Counted from the first letter of the stretch, positions 45,196 to 54,093 are shown. The stretch: DNA of 64,000 nucleotides from Caldilineaceae bacterium (GCA_020846635.1 JADLDO010000032.1:186001-250000); one strand, 5' to 3'. Notes: a model not told the origin generated them from the sequence alone. Program-made: numbers and translations.

Positions 45196-45561
45196 CTGAG
45201 ATCGTCAAACCACTTACGCTATATGCCGCCTCATCTCATGTTGTGCCCACTGCTCCAACCGCCATTTCTATGTACGGGGGTGGATGGATTTGTGGGCCGA
45301 TTTTGCATTTAGCCCGAATGCTGTACAGGCTACTGTCTTGAGCAAGGCTGCGGGATATATACATAGATATATTCCCCAACATTTACTGTGGATCCTATTG
45401 GGAAATCATGCTGAAAATCATGAAACGGGAGTAATCCTTTCCCATTATTTGCGTCTACATCTATAGAGCCCTTACCGATAGTGGGCATTTCCAGCAATGA
45501 TTGCTTACTGATCGGGGATTGCTCAACAACCTTTACTCGATAAATTTACTCATGAGGCCAG

Positions 45562-45611
45562 ACAAGAGACCTTACACAAGAGACCTTACACAAGAGACCT
45601 TACACAAGAGA
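45562..45611. repeat. 14-bp tandem array, 3.6 units
   Basis: ACAAGAGACCTTAC is repeated three times without a mismatch (45562-45603), then ACAAGAGA of a fourth. It ends 108 bp before the SH3-protein start. Perfect identity indicates recent slippage or duplication. Confidence 0.95.
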
Positions 45612-45719
45612 TAAAGACAGGCACAGACAGATTCTTGTTTCTCTCTTATTCTATCATCCAAGTATTGATCCTTGGTGACAAGTGTCGCTGAGATTCACCG
45701 ACGGAGGGACTGATAGCCA

Positions 45720-47441
45720 ATGCCAGATCAGCGTGCAAGCGAAAATTGGCGGTTAGAAGAAGAAGGCGGGAAGGAGGCTGACAAATGGCTGCTGCAAGAG
45801 TCGGAGCAGCAAGTCTCTGATCAATGGACGCTTCAACAGCCCCCTGTGGAACCAATCAATAGTTGGCAGCCTGTGGAGTATGTGAAGGCTCCGCGGCCCG
45901 CGGGTGCTTGGATTTTGCCCGCCATCATCACCGTCGCCTTATTGGTCACGTTGGGATATGCCGGCTACCGGGTCATCCCTGGGCTGTTAAGTGGCGAAAG
46001 TGAAGCGACGTCAGAGCCTGTGGTTGCGGTGGATACCAGCGAAGGAACCCCTGCACCCGAAGACGAGGCGGCAACCGATGTCGCGGTGGCTCCGGTGGAT
46101 GTCCCAACCACACCCCCAGACGCCGCTGCGCCCACAGCAACGCTGCCTGCACCCACGCCGACGATGACGAGCAGCCTGGTAGCGCAAGATTTTGCAACGG
46201 TCAATAGCGCGTTTGGCGTGAACGCTCGCTTCTCTCCAAATACTGATGCTGCAATTATCCGAATTCTTGAAGATGGTGAAAGATTATTTGTCTTTAGCCA
46301 GCAGGGCGAGTGGATCGAAGTCTTTGTCGCCGACACCCCCTTGACCGAGGGGCAGCCGCTTTCAGGAACGGTGGGCTTTGCTGCCAGCGAGTTCTTTACA
46401 GTGACCACGCAGGAGATTACGCAGCAGTTGCGTGATCAGGTGTTGGCCTATGCGGGCAAACTGCCGACGCCCACACCCGAACCGCCTGCGGCGGGTGCGC
46501 CTGTTACCGATACCGGCGCTGCCCTTCCTAGTGCGCCTATCTTGACCGTGACGATCAACGCAATCAATGGCGTTAATGTACGGCGCGGGCCTGCTGATGT
46601 GGATGAGACGAATATTATCCGGCTGTTGGAAAATGGCACTGTGCTGCCCGCGACGGGACGCACAAGCGACAATCTCTGGATTCAAGTGACCCTGCCCGAT
46701 GCGGTCAGCGGTTGGATTGCGGCAGAGTTCCTGGTTCCTAGCGCCGATATCACGTCCCTGCCTGTCGTGGATGGCAGTGAAACCATCACAACGACCGTAC
46801 CCGTCACCGAGGCTGCGCCTGTGACCGCGACGGATGTGGTGACCTCTGGCGTCGAGCCGCCCGCGCCCTATACCAGCGTGGTTCCCGGCAACAGCGAGCC
46901 TGCGATTATTGTGACTGTGATCGATGGCGTCAATGCGCGTATAGAGCCTGCGCTGGATGCTGATGTGGAGGTGGTTGTGCCGCAAGGCGCGGTGCTGCCC
47001 GCAAGGGGTCGTTCAGCGGATAATCAGTGGGTGCAGGTGGAATTGCCCACGGGCGTTCTTGCCTGGATCTTCCGTGACACGGTGACAGCGACGCCCGCTG
47101 TCGGTGCGCTGCCCGCTGTCGGTGGGCCAACGCCCGAACCGATCCTGATTCCCACAGCGACACCGGGGGCCGCTCCTGTGACGCCGGAGCCTACGACCGC
47201 GCCGGCAGCAACGACTGTTACTGCCGAGGTGATCCCTTTCTTCCTGCCTGTCTACAGCGCGGCGAACAACGAGTCGGACACCGTCGTCCGTTCTTCACGT
47301 GGCACCGACTTTGTCGTGATCGGTCAGAATGCCGATGGCAGTTGGCTCCAGGTGACTACGCCCAATGGCGAGACTGGTTGGGTTGTGGCTGGGAATGTGC
47401 GTGTAACGGGTGATCTCGATGGTGTGCCGGTTGTAGAGTAG
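45720..47441 (+). CDS. single-pass membrane protein with 13-residue W repeats and SH3-like domains
   Basis: 573 residues. The cytoplasmic N-terminus has four Trp residues exactly 13 apart (Trp10, 23, 36, 49) in units ENWRLEEEGGKEA, DKWLLQESEQQVS, DQWTLQQPPVEPI, NSWQPVEYVKAPR. One membrane helix follows (~62-85), then a Thr/Pro/Ala linker and about four bacterial SH3 domains outside. SH3 marks are FGVNARFSPNTDAAIIRIL, INGVNVRRGPADVDETNIIR (split), GVNARIEPALDADVEVV and TVVRSSRGTDFVVIGQNADG. They probably bind cell-wall or surface glycans. The N-terminal repeat has no match that I know. A terminator-like hairpin separates it from the next gene. Confidence 0.8.
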   Translation: MPDQRASENWRLEEEGGKEADKWLLQESEQQVSDQWTLQQPPVEPINSWQPVEYVKAPRPAGAWILPAIITVALLVTLGYAGYRVIPGLLSGESEATSEPVVAVDTSEGTPAPEDEAATDVAVAPVDVPTTPPDAAAPTATLPAPTPTMTSSLVAQDFATVNSAFGVNARFSPNTDAAIIRILEDGERLFVFSQQGEWIEVFVADTPLTEGQPLSGTVGFAASEFFTVTTQEITQQLRDQVLAYAGKLPTPTPEPPAAGAPVTDTGAALPSAPILTVTINAINGVNVRRGPADVDETNIIRLLENGTVLPATGRTSDNLWIQVTLPDAVSGWIAAEFLVPSADITSLPVVDGSETITTTVPVTEAAPVTATDVVTSGVEPPAPYTSVVPGNSEPAIIVTVIDGVNARIEPALDADVEVVVPQGAVLPARGRSADNQWVQVELPTGVLAWIFRDTVTATPAVGALPAVGGPTPEPILIPTATPGAAPVTPEPTTAPAATTVTAEVIPFFLPVYSAANNESDTVVRSSRGTDFVVIGQNADGSWLQVTTPNGETGWVVAGNVRVTGDLDGVPVVE

Positions 47442-47488
47442 TGTTGTTGGCTTAAGTCTGCCTTCAGCATGCGGCTGGAGGCATCTGG

Positions 47489-47555
47489 CCCCTGTCCGGC
47501 TATGAGCGCGCGTGGTCTGCCATGTGGCTTGTTAGGCGGACAGGGGTCTATTTTT
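47489..47555 (+). terminator. terminator or attenuator between SH3-protein and membrane-protein genes
   Basis: CCCCTGTCCG (47489-47498) pairs with CGGACAGGGG (47537-47546), then TCTATTTTT. The loop is 38 nt. As the next gene starts only 35 bp later on the same strand, some read-through is likely. Confidence 0.7.
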
Positions 47556-47589
47556 GGGATGGTTGCTGAGAGAAGAGGAGGACGCCACG

Positions 47590-48384
47590 ATGAGCGACCG
47601 GCAGGTGAATTTACTCGTCTGGGCAGTGGCGTTTGTGGTTGCTGGGATTTTGCTGTTGCTCTTTAACTTCGGTGTGTTGGCGCGCTATGAGCCGATGGCG
47701 CAATATATTGTCGCCGGGGTTTTGGGAGCGGGCGGGTTGGGTATACTCATCTCGTATTTTTGGCGGCGCGATCAGTGGTGGCGCTTGATGCCGGGATGGA
47801 CGCTCTTGGCGCTGGCGGTGATGGTGCTGCTAAGTCTGAACGATTCTGTGGCGCGGCCCTTGATCGCCGCGGTTTTGTTTGTGGGGCTGGCAATGGCCTT
47901 TACCAATCTCTATCTGGTCAACCGCGCCGAACATTGGTGGGCTATCATTCCCGGCGGCTTTATGTTGGTGCTGGCAGGGGTCATCAGCCTGACGGTGACG
48001 ATTACCCGGCTGGAGACGTTGGGCGCAATCTTGTTCGCCGGGATGGGGCTGGTCTTTGGCATGGTCTATCTGTTGGCGGGCAGACGTCGCCATTGGTGGG
48101 CGTTGATCCCTGCGGGGGTACTGATCCTGTTTGGGCTGCTGACCTACTCGGTAGATAACACGGTGCAAAATGCGCTGCTGCGCTGGTGGCCCGCGGCGCT
48201 GATTGTGATTGGCGCGGGCATCGCCTTTTATGCCACCACCCAATCTGCCCCGCCCTCAAGATTGAGTGTCAATGTCGCGCCATCTATGCCACCCGCCAAC
48301 CGCAAGCCTGGGCAGTTGGGCGAATACAGCCAGCCCGCACCAGGGGCGAGCGTGGAAGTCCTGCCAGACCCGGATCACCGGTAA
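47590..48384 (+). CDS. polytopic membrane protein with repeated WW-IP units
   Basis: 264 residues, about eight helices; not assigned to a named family. Three internal units begin with a basic/Trp loop followed by a helix: RRDQWWRLMPGWTLL, NRAEHWWAIIPGGFML and GRRRHWWALIPAGVLIL. A fourth Trp pair (LRWWPAALIVIGAG) precedes the last helix. The C-terminal 50 residues are soluble and Pro-rich. ATG 47590 has GAGGAGG 8 bp upstream; an in-frame TTG at 47554 has none. It is downstream of the SH3 protein and may work with it at the envelope. Confidence 0.75.
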   Translation: MSDRQVNLLVWAVAFVVAGILLLLFNFGVLARYEPMAQYIVAGVLGAGGLGILISYFWRRDQWWRLMPGWTLLALAVMVLLSLNDSVARPLIAAVLFVGLAMAFTNLYLVNRAEHWWAIIPGGFMLVLAGVISLTVTITRLETLGAILFAGMGLVFGMVYLLAGRRRHWWALIPAGVLILFGLLTYSVDNTVQNALLRWWPAALIVIGAGIAFYATTQSAPPSRLSVNVAPSMPPANRKPGQLGEYSQPAPGASVEVLPDPDHR

Positions 48385-48388
48385 ATAA

Positions 48389-48547
48389 CTCACGTACCGC
48401 AGGCCGCCGGACGGTAAACGGGAGCCCTCTGGGCGCGGCTATGAGCGACGCCCCGTGAACGGGGCTTGGCAAGCCGCGGCTGAAGCCCCGTTCAGGGGGC
48501 GTTGTCCTGTAGCCCTGCGGCTTTAGCCCTGGGCGGCCTCTGCGGTA
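48389..48547. repeat. dispersed ~160-bp element, copy 2 (inverted)
   Basis: Reverse complement of the element at 10747-10908. The outer ~39 bp at its right end (read leftward from TACCGCAGAGGCC) are identical to the left end of copy 1, and the next ~18 bp to CCCCCTGAA differ only at three sites. The middle (GAACGGGGCTT and AAGCCCCGTTC arms) is more variable. Again it lies between convergent genes. Confidence 0.9.
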
Positions 48548-48564
48548 CATGCAGCACTAAGATC

Positions 48565-48616
48565 ACCCTCCCGGAGGCGGCCCAGAGGGATCCCCAGCTT
48601 CCGGGAGGGTTTTTTT
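48565..48616 (+). terminator. intrinsic terminator
   Basis: ACCCTCCCGGA (48565-48575) pairs with TCCGGGAGGGT (48600-48610), followed by seven T. It closes the membrane-protein unit. It belongs to a family of similar CCCTCCCGG hairpins in this window. Confidence 0.85.
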
Positions 48617-48624
48617 GTACCTGC

Positions 48625-49212
48625 TCACTCCATGTCGCGCACCACAATGCTCTCCCCGTCCATGCTGTCGATGACCGCCAGAGAAATGATCGGCACGTTG
48701 AGCGAGGAGAGCAGGTCGCGCCCCCCCTCGAAGCTTTTTTCCACCAGACAACCGATGCCGCACAGGGTGGCGTTGCACTGGCTGATCAACTCGGCAAGCG
48801 CGGCGATGGTCTTGCCCGACGCCAGAAAGTCATCAATGAGGATCACCCGATCATCCGGCTTGAGATATTCGGGCGAGACGATCAACTCGACCACGCCCCC
48901 TTTGGTGTGGCTGGGCGCTTCGGATTTGTACATGCCGGAGGTCATTGTCACAGGGCGAGTTTTGCGTGCATAGATGACCGGCACGCCCATGACGATGCCC
49001 GTGGTGAGCGCGGGCGCGATGCCGCTGACCTCAGCCGTAATAATCTTGGTGATGCCGCTGACGCCTGCATTGGCAAAGCGGCGGGCAAACTCGCGCCCCA
49101 TTTCCAGCGTTAATTCCGGGTCAAGCTGATGGTTGATAAAGCCATCGACCTTTAAGATGCCGCGCCCCAGGTTGCGTCCTTCGCGCCGGATGCGATCGAT
49201 CAGTGCTTGCAT
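48625..49212 (-). CDS. xpt: xanthine phosphoribosyltransferase
   Basis: 195 residues. It joins xanthine to PRPP to form XMP in purine salvage. The PRPP loop is VILIDDFLASGKTIAAL. The N-terminus MQALIDRIRREGRNLGRGIL and GFINHQLDPELT match Xpt. The start is placed at ATG 49212 by homology; a longer frame to 49284 would add residues not typical of the family. No purine riboswitch aptamer was found upstream, though such switches are common before xpt; a hairpin leader (49255-49296) is present instead. Confidence 0.92.
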   Translation of the reverse strand: MQALIDRIRREGRNLGRGILKVDGFINHQLDPELTLEMGREFARRFANAGVSGITKIITAEVSGIAPALTTGIVMGVPVIYARKTRPVTMTSGMYKSEAPSHTKGGVVELIVSPEYLKPDDRVILIDDFLASGKTIAALAELISQCNATLCGIGCLVEKSFEGGRDLLSSLNVPIISLAVIDSMDGESIVVRDME

Positions 49213-49254
49213 AAATTTCCCATATCCTGCTAGGTGAAGTCGATAGTGCTTGGT

Positions 49255-49296
49255 GGTAAGTAGGAGGGTGATTCTCATCCACAAAAATGACTTACC
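49255..49296 (-). promoter_or_regulatory. possible structured xpt leader
   Basis: GGTAAGT (49255-49261) can pair with ACTTACC (49290-49296), about 43 nt upstream of the xpt start. It lacks the conserved loops of a purine riboswitch. Role uncertain. Confidence 0.3.
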
Positions 49297-49464
49297 TGAA
49301 TGGTTGCCTATTGTAACCCATTGCAGATACCAGTAAGCAATTATTTCGCGGTTAAATCGGAGTCTGTTTGCAAAAGATTTGGAAGAACTAACGTTCTATG
49401 TGTACAATAGAGTGTGCTGCCTCGCGCCTGAGCCCAATGGTTTGACAACAGAAAGGAACTTCAA

Positions 49465-49518
49465 ATGAGCAAAGTCATTGTGTTCACGACTTACCAGCCT
49501 GCGGAGCCGATAGCCTGA
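49465..49518 (+). CDS. 17-residue micro-ORF (leader peptide or gene remnant)
   Basis: ATG to TGA encodes MSKVIVFTTYQPAEPIA, with GAAAGGAA 7 bp before the ATG and a weak promoter further up. It ends 79 bp before the UvrA-like gene. It may be a regulatory leader peptide or the stump of a deleted gene; UvrA paralogues of this type often follow a small resistance protein gene. Confidence 0.35.
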   Translation: MSKVIVFTTYQPAEPIA

Positions 49519-49597
49519 AAGAGTGGTCTAAAAGAGTGGCCTAGACTATCCGAATTGAGCATTGTCAGCCAATGGTATCTGTACTTTGGAGAGAATC

Positions 49598-51841
49598 GTG
49601 TCCCAAGAATACATAGAAATTCGCGGTGCCCGCGAGAACAATCTCAAGGATGTGTCGTTACGCATCCCCAAGCGTAAGATTACCATCTTTACGGGCGTAT
49701 CCGGCTCAGGCAAGTCGTCGATTGTCTTTGATACGATTGCCAACGAGGCCCAACGCCTGCTCAACGAAAACTTCAGTATGTTCGTGCGTAATTTCCTGCC
49801 TCGCTACTCGCAGCCGGATGCCGATGCCATTGAAAATTTGAGTATGCCGGTTGTCGTTGATCAGAAGCGATTAGGGGGCGGCTCTCACTCGACGATGGGC
49901 ACAATTACAGACATTTACTCTGTGCTGCGGCGGCTCTTTGCGCGCGTGGGCCAGCCCTATGTGGGGCATGCTAACGTCTTTTCCTTCAATGATCCGCAGG
50001 GCATGTGCCCGGAATGCAACGGCGTGGGCCGAAAGATTGGCGTGAACCTGGATGTCTTTCTGGACCCTTCCAAATCGCTCAACGAAGGGGCTGTGTTGTT
50101 CCCGGAGTATGCCGTCGATAGCTGGGACTGGGCGCTTTGCACCCAATCGGGCCTCTTTGACAATGACAAAAAGCTGGTTGATTACAGCGAGGAGGAGATG
50201 GAGCTACTCCTTCATTCCAAGCCCTACAAAGTTGAGACGACTATCGCCGGGAAACCCATCAAACTAACCTTTGAGGGTATCATCGACAAGTTTTCGCGCA
50301 AGTACATTACGCGCGACCTCAAAACCTTGTCAGAGCGCACGCAGAAAACGGTGGAGCCGTTTATGACCTTTGGGCCTTGCTCGCTCTGTAAAGGCGCGCG
50401 CTTGAACCAAGCGGCCCTTAGCTGCAAGATCAATGGCTACAACATTGCCCAACTCAGCATGATGGAAGCCGGCGAACTGATTGAGGTGATCAGGGCGATC
50501 AAAGATCCGGTTGCTGCACCGATGGTTGACGTATTAATGCAGCGCTTGCAGCATTTGGTGGACATCGGCCTTGAGTACCTCACCCTCAACCGCGAAACGG
50601 ATACTTTATCGGGCGGCGAATCGCAGCGTGTCAAAATCGTCAAGCATCTCAGCGGCACGCTGGTAGACGTGATGTACATCTTTGACGAACCGAGCATCGG
50701 CCTGCACCCGCGTGACGTGCATCGTCTCAATGAACTGCTGCAAGAACTGCGCGATAAGGGCAATTCGGTGATTGTGGTCGAACATGATCCCGATGTGATA
50801 CAAGTGGCGGATCATATTGTGGATGTGGGGCCATATGCGGGTAGTCGTGGCGGCAGCATTGTCTACGAAGGCAGCTTTGCGGGCCTGCTTCAGGCGGAGA
50901 CACTGACCGCCCGGCATATGAAGCAAGAGATGCCGGTCAAAGCAACGTTTCGCTCAGCAGCAGGCAAGTTATCTGTCACCAACGCCCGCGTGAACAACTT
51001 GCAGAATGTGAGCGTCGATATCCCTGCCGGTGTGCTCACGGTCGTTACGGGGGTTGCCGGTTCCGGTAAAAGCTCGCTCATTCACCAGGTGTTTTTAGCA
51101 AGACACCCTGAGGCGATTGTGATCGATCAGTCCGCTGTGGGCGCCTCCACGCGTTCTAACCCTGCCACCTATACGGGGATCATGGACGACATCCGCAAAG
51201 CCTTTGCGACAGCCAACCAGGTCAGCGCTTCGCTTTTTAGCTTTAACTCCGAGGGAGCCTGCGAAAACTGTCAAGGGCTGGGTGTCATCTACACGGATCT
51301 GGCGGCGTTGGGCGAGGTCAAATCACCCTGCGAAATCTGTGACGGCAAGCGTTTCAAGGACGAAGTGCTTGCCTATCATCTCAACGGTAAATCGATCACT
51401 GATGTGCTGGAAATGACTGTACAGCAGGCGCTTGACTTCTTTGAGAGCAAAAAAGTGGTCAGCAAGCTGCAAGCCATGAGCGATGTCGGTCTGGATTACT
51501 TAGGGCTAGGTCAACCCCTGAGTTCGCTCTCCGGCGGCGAATGCCAGCGCATCAAGCTCGCCAGCGAACTGCACAAAAAGGGCAGCATCTATGTCATGGA
51601 CGAGCCGACCACCGGGCTACACAAGTCGGATATTAGCAGGCTGCTTGCCATCATCGACCGCCTGGTGGATATGGGCAATACGGTGGTTGTGATCGAACAC
51701 AACCTGGATATTATCAAGAACGCCGACTGGATCATCGACATGGGGCCGGAAGGGGGCAACAAGGGCGGACGTGTCATCTTTGAGGGTACGCCCGCCCAAC
51801 TCCGTCACGCCACCCACTCCCATACGAGCGCGTATTTGTAG
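49598..51841 (+). CDS. short UvrA paralogue (drug-resistance/UvrA2-like ABC ATPase)
   Basis: 747 residues, about 200 shorter than UvrA. Two ABC modules: Walker A GVSGSGKSS and GVAGSGKSS, signatures LSGGESQRVKI and LSGGECQRIKL, Walker B YIFDEPSIGLHP and YVMDEPTTGLHK. Zn-type cysteine pairs occur in CPECNGVGRK, CSLCKGARL, CENCQGLG and CEICDGKRF. The UvrB-binding domain of true UvrA appears to be missing. Family members include DrrC and UvrA2 and are tied to tolerance of DNA-binding drugs. GTG 49598 has GGAG 6 bp upstream; TTG 49562 does not. Converges with a GT1 gene that also fits drug modification. Confidence 0.9.
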   Translation: MSQEYIEIRGARENNLKDVSLRIPKRKITIFTGVSGSGKSSIVFDTIANEAQRLLNENFSMFVRNFLPRYSQPDADAIENLSMPVVVDQKRLGGGSHSTMGTITDIYSVLRRLFARVGQPYVGHANVFSFNDPQGMCPECNGVGRKIGVNLDVFLDPSKSLNEGAVLFPEYAVDSWDWALCTQSGLFDNDKKLVDYSEEEMELLLHSKPYKVETTIAGKPIKLTFEGIIDKFSRKYITRDLKTLSERTQKTVEPFMTFGPCSLCKGARLNQAALSCKINGYNIAQLSMMEAGELIEVIRAIKDPVAAPMVDVLMQRLQHLVDIGLEYLTLNRETDTLSGGESQRVKIVKHLSGTLVDVMYIFDEPSIGLHPRDVHRLNELLQELRDKGNSVIVVEHDPDVIQVADHIVDVGPYAGSRGGSIVYEGSFAGLLQAETLTARHMKQEMPVKATFRSAAGKLSVTNARVNNLQNVSVDIPAGVLTVVTGVAGSGKSSLIHQVFLARHPEAIVIDQSAVGASTRSNPATYTGIMDDIRKAFATANQVSASLFSFNSEGACENCQGLGVIYTDLAALGEVKSPCEICDGKRFKDEVLAYHLNGKSITDVLEMTVQQALDFFESKKVVSKLQAMSDVGLDYLGLGQPLSSLSGGECQRIKLASELHKKGSIYVMDEPTTGLHKSDISRLLAIIDRLVDMGNTVVVIEHNLDIIKNADWIIDMGPEGGNKGGRVIFEGTPAQLRHATHSHTSAYL

Positions 51842-51843
51842 GA

Positions 51844-53073
51844 TTATTGCAGTGCTTCAAGTTGATCTGCTGCCGCAGGGACTCCGCCCAGGGCGTGAAA
51901 CTCTGCTTGCAGCGCGGCGGCTTGGGTGCGTAGCCCGGAGCGGTCGGGCAGTGCTTGCGCCAGCGTCTCGACCAGGAGTGGGAGGGTCACTTCTTTGGGG
52001 GGCAGATAATACCCTACGCCGCTGCGTACGACCCCTTGCGCTTGGCGCATCTGTTCGCCAGCGTGGGGAACCACAATTTGCGGTACGGCATGGGTGACGA
52101 GCGCATGGGTCGTGCCCGCGCCGCCATGATGGATGGCCGCGGCTACATGGGGCAGAAAGGCCCCAAAGTCGAGATGCGCGGCCAGGTGTGCGCTCGACGG
52201 TAGGCGCGGCTGCATCGTCTGTACCCAACTCGTTTCGAGCGGCGCGCCCAATGCCAGCAGGGGCAAACAGCCTAACTGGTCGGCAGCGTGGGCCGCGGCG
52301 ATGAAGAAGTTGGGATCGGCGTTGAAGCTTGTGCCCAGTGTGATCAATACCCAGGGTGCATCGTCCGGAGAGGGCAAGTCCGGCGCAAGCGAGGCGGCAT
52401 CAGCCGCGTCGCGGGGCAACAGGGGGCGCAACCCTCCGAAATGCCTGGTTTGCGGAGCCATTGCCATGCCCGCAAACCAGGTAGGACTCCAATAGGTGAG
52501 ATGCGCCAGGGGGGAGCAGAGTGCGGGTGGGCCATCGCTCGTCCAGTTGACGCCGTTGAGGTGGGAGCGTGCCAGCAATTCATTGAGCCGTGTGCGCGCC
52601 AGTGCTGCCATACTGTCTGCGCCAGTCACCGTTTGGGGCATGGTCGCGGGCCAACCCATGACCACAAGGGGCGTGCTTGCTTGTTCAGCGACCAACCCCG
52701 CCGCGGCGATAAACATCTCACTGAGGATGAGGTCGGGCCTGTATTCAGTGACGAGTGCCAAGAGTTCATGAGTGGCTGCGCTTACCCGATCCACGTCCAG
52801 CCATTGATCCAGGGCGCGGATCTGGCGCTGTTGTTGGACAGTTTGCGGATCGGCATTGGCGTCTAGGATCAGAGGGGGTGGTGGAGGCCAACGCCAGCCT
52901 GTCTCCGCCAGTGTGTGGAATGGCACTTGGGCGCGGCCTACGCGCTCGGCGACGGCAGCGCCGCTGGCCCACAGGACGTTGTGCCCGCGCCGCACCAATT
53001 CCGCCGCGGTATTGAGATAGCCTCCCCAATCCAGATGACCGGGGAGTTGAGCGGAGAGCGCGAGAATACGCAT
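51844..53073 (-). CDS. GT1 (macrolide/UGT-like) glycosyltransferase
   Basis: 409 residues, GT-B fold. N-terminal MRILALSAQLPGHLDWGGYL, then RRGHNVLWASG. C-terminal nucleotide-sugar site FLPHVAAAIHHGGAGTTHAL, with AVPQIVVPHAGEQ, as in macrolide and erythromycin-type glycosyltransferases; WVLITLGTSFNAD opens the C-terminal domain. It transfers a sugar to a lipophilic acceptor (drug, sterol, carotenoid or similar). Ends 2 bp from the UvrA paralogue, convergent. The pair may protect against a toxic small molecule; this is inference. Confidence 0.9.
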   Translation of the reverse strand: MRILALSAQLPGHLDWGGYLNTAAELVRRGHNVLWASGAAVAERVGRAQVPFHTLAETGWRWPPPPPLILDANADPQTVQQQRQIRALDQWLDVDRVSAATHELLALVTEYRPDLILSEMFIAAAGLVAEQASTPLVVMGWPATMPQTVTGADSMAALARTRLNELLARSHLNGVNWTSDGPPALCSPLAHLTYWSPTWFAGMAMAPQTRHFGGLRPLLPRDAADAASLAPDLPSPDDAPWVLITLGTSFNADPNFFIAAAHAADQLGCLPLLALGAPLETSWVQTMQPRLPSSAHLAAHLDFGAFLPHVAAAIHHGGAGTTHALVTHAVPQIVVPHAGEQMRQAQGVVRSGVGYYLPPKEVTLPLLVETLAQALPDRSGLRTQAAALQAEFHALGGVPAAADQLEALQ

Positions 53074-53085
53074 GGCGCGGCGCGA

Positions 53086-54093
53086 TTAGCTTGCCTGGAG
53101 GAAGAATGGGTCGGGGAGGGGGACGGGTGTTGGCAGGATAGCGCGTGCCTGGGCAATGTCGGCGTGAATCTGTGTGATGAGCGCATCCAGGCCGTTGAAG
53201 CGCTGTTCGCCGCGCAAGCGCGCAATAAACTCCACGGTAACATACTGCCCATAGAGGTTGTCATCGCCACCCATTTCGGGGAAATCCAGCAAATGGGTCT
53301 CGAAGCGATGTTCAGTACCGCCCACTGTCGGGCGCATCCCCAAGTTGGTCACACTATTAAACAGATGAACGCCGCCGGATGCCCCGTTGATCGGGGCGCG
53401 CTGGTGGAGATAGGTGCGCGTGGCATAGACACCATCGGCGGGCCAGAGCTTGTTATCGGGTATTTGGAGATTGGCCGTAGGCGTGCCAATCTGCCGCCCG
53501 CGCTTGTCGCCGTGAATGACAAGCCCGGTGGCGTGATAGGGTCGCCCCAACAAGGCGGCGGCTGCCTCCACATCGCCCTGCGTCAAGAGGGTGCGGATGG
53601 CGCTGCTGCGTACCGGCTGATCTTCCCATGCTACCGGCTCGATGACATGCACCGTATAGCCCAAGCTTTTGCCCAACTCGGCCAACACATCGAGGTTGCC
53701 GCTGCGATTGCGCCCCAGGGCAAAATCTGGGCCAACGACCAACGCGCGCACATTGAGCCGTTTTACCAAGCTGCCCATGAATTCAGCCGGTTCCAGCGCG
53801 GCCACTTCCAGCGTAAAGGGCTGGATAATGCCCACGTCAATGCCCAACGCCGCGGTTAAGTGCAGCCGTTCGAGAGGGGTGGTCAACAGGTGCAGCGGCT
53901 GGTGCGGGCGCAGGACTGCCAGCGGATGCGGGTCAAAGGTAAGGATGGCGCTGGAGAGAGCCGCGAGCGTGGCGATCTGGCGCAACTCGCTCAAAAGCGC
54001 CTTATGGCCGCGGTGGATGCCATCGAAGTTACCGATGGTCAGGGCAGTGGGGTGAGTCAATTGGAGAGTTGAGAGGTCAGAGTAGATCTGCAT
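53086..54093 (-). CDS. ribF: bifunctional riboflavin kinase / FAD synthetase
   Basis: 335 residues. N-terminal FAD synthetase: TIGNFDGIHRGHKALL (nucleotidyltransferase H-x-G-H motif), then RSSAIRTLL. C-terminal riboflavin kinase: HGDKRGRQIGTPTANL and GVYATRTYL. It turns riboflavin into FMN and FAD. Last gene of the nusA-ribF operon, 32 bp after truB. Confidence 0.95.
   Translation of the reverse strand: MQIYSDLSTLQLTHPTALTIGNFDGIHRGHKALLSELRQIATLAALSSAILTFDPHPLAVLRPHQPLHLLTTPLERLHLTAALGIDVGIIQPFTLEVAALEPAEFMGSLVKRLNVRALVVGPDFALGRNRSGNLDVLAELGKSLGYTVHVIEPVAWEDQPVRSSAIRTLLTQGDVEAAAALLGRPYHATGLVIHGDKRGRQIGTPTANLQIPDNKLWPADGVYATRTYLHQRAPINGASGGVHLFNSVTNLGMRPTVGGTEHRFETHLLDFPEMGGDDNLYGQYVTVEFIARLRGEQRFNGLDALITQIHADIAQARAILPTPVPLPDPFFLQAS

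Larger units (their letters stand above)
44898..45719. other. 822-bp intergenic region
   Basis: No convincing protein gene. Contents: a consensus promoter (45013-45041), a hairpin-rich stretch that may be an RNA (45048-45195), and a 14-bp tandem array (45562-45611). The remaining AT-richer DNA (about 45200-45560) shows nothing recognisable. Confidence 0.6.
49213..49597. other. 385-bp divergent intergenic region
   Basis: It contains the xpt leader hairpin on the left and, on the right, a weak promoter (TTGGAA 49379-49384, TACAAT 49403-49408, 18-bp spacer) followed by a 17-codon reading frame (49465-49518) before the UvrA paralogue. Confidence 0.5.

Noticed and set aside
45284..45466. 60-codon frame in the 822-bp gap
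   Set aside because: Start lacks a ribosome site and the peptide shows no family pattern; kept as non-coding.
45562..45611. CRISPR-like repeat array
   Set aside because: Units are 14 bp and abut directly with no spacers; the same holds for 36952-36993. No cas gene is in the window.
49213..49340. Purine riboswitch before xpt
   Set aside because: The conserved loop and junction sequences of the purine aptamer are not present; only a simple hairpin is.
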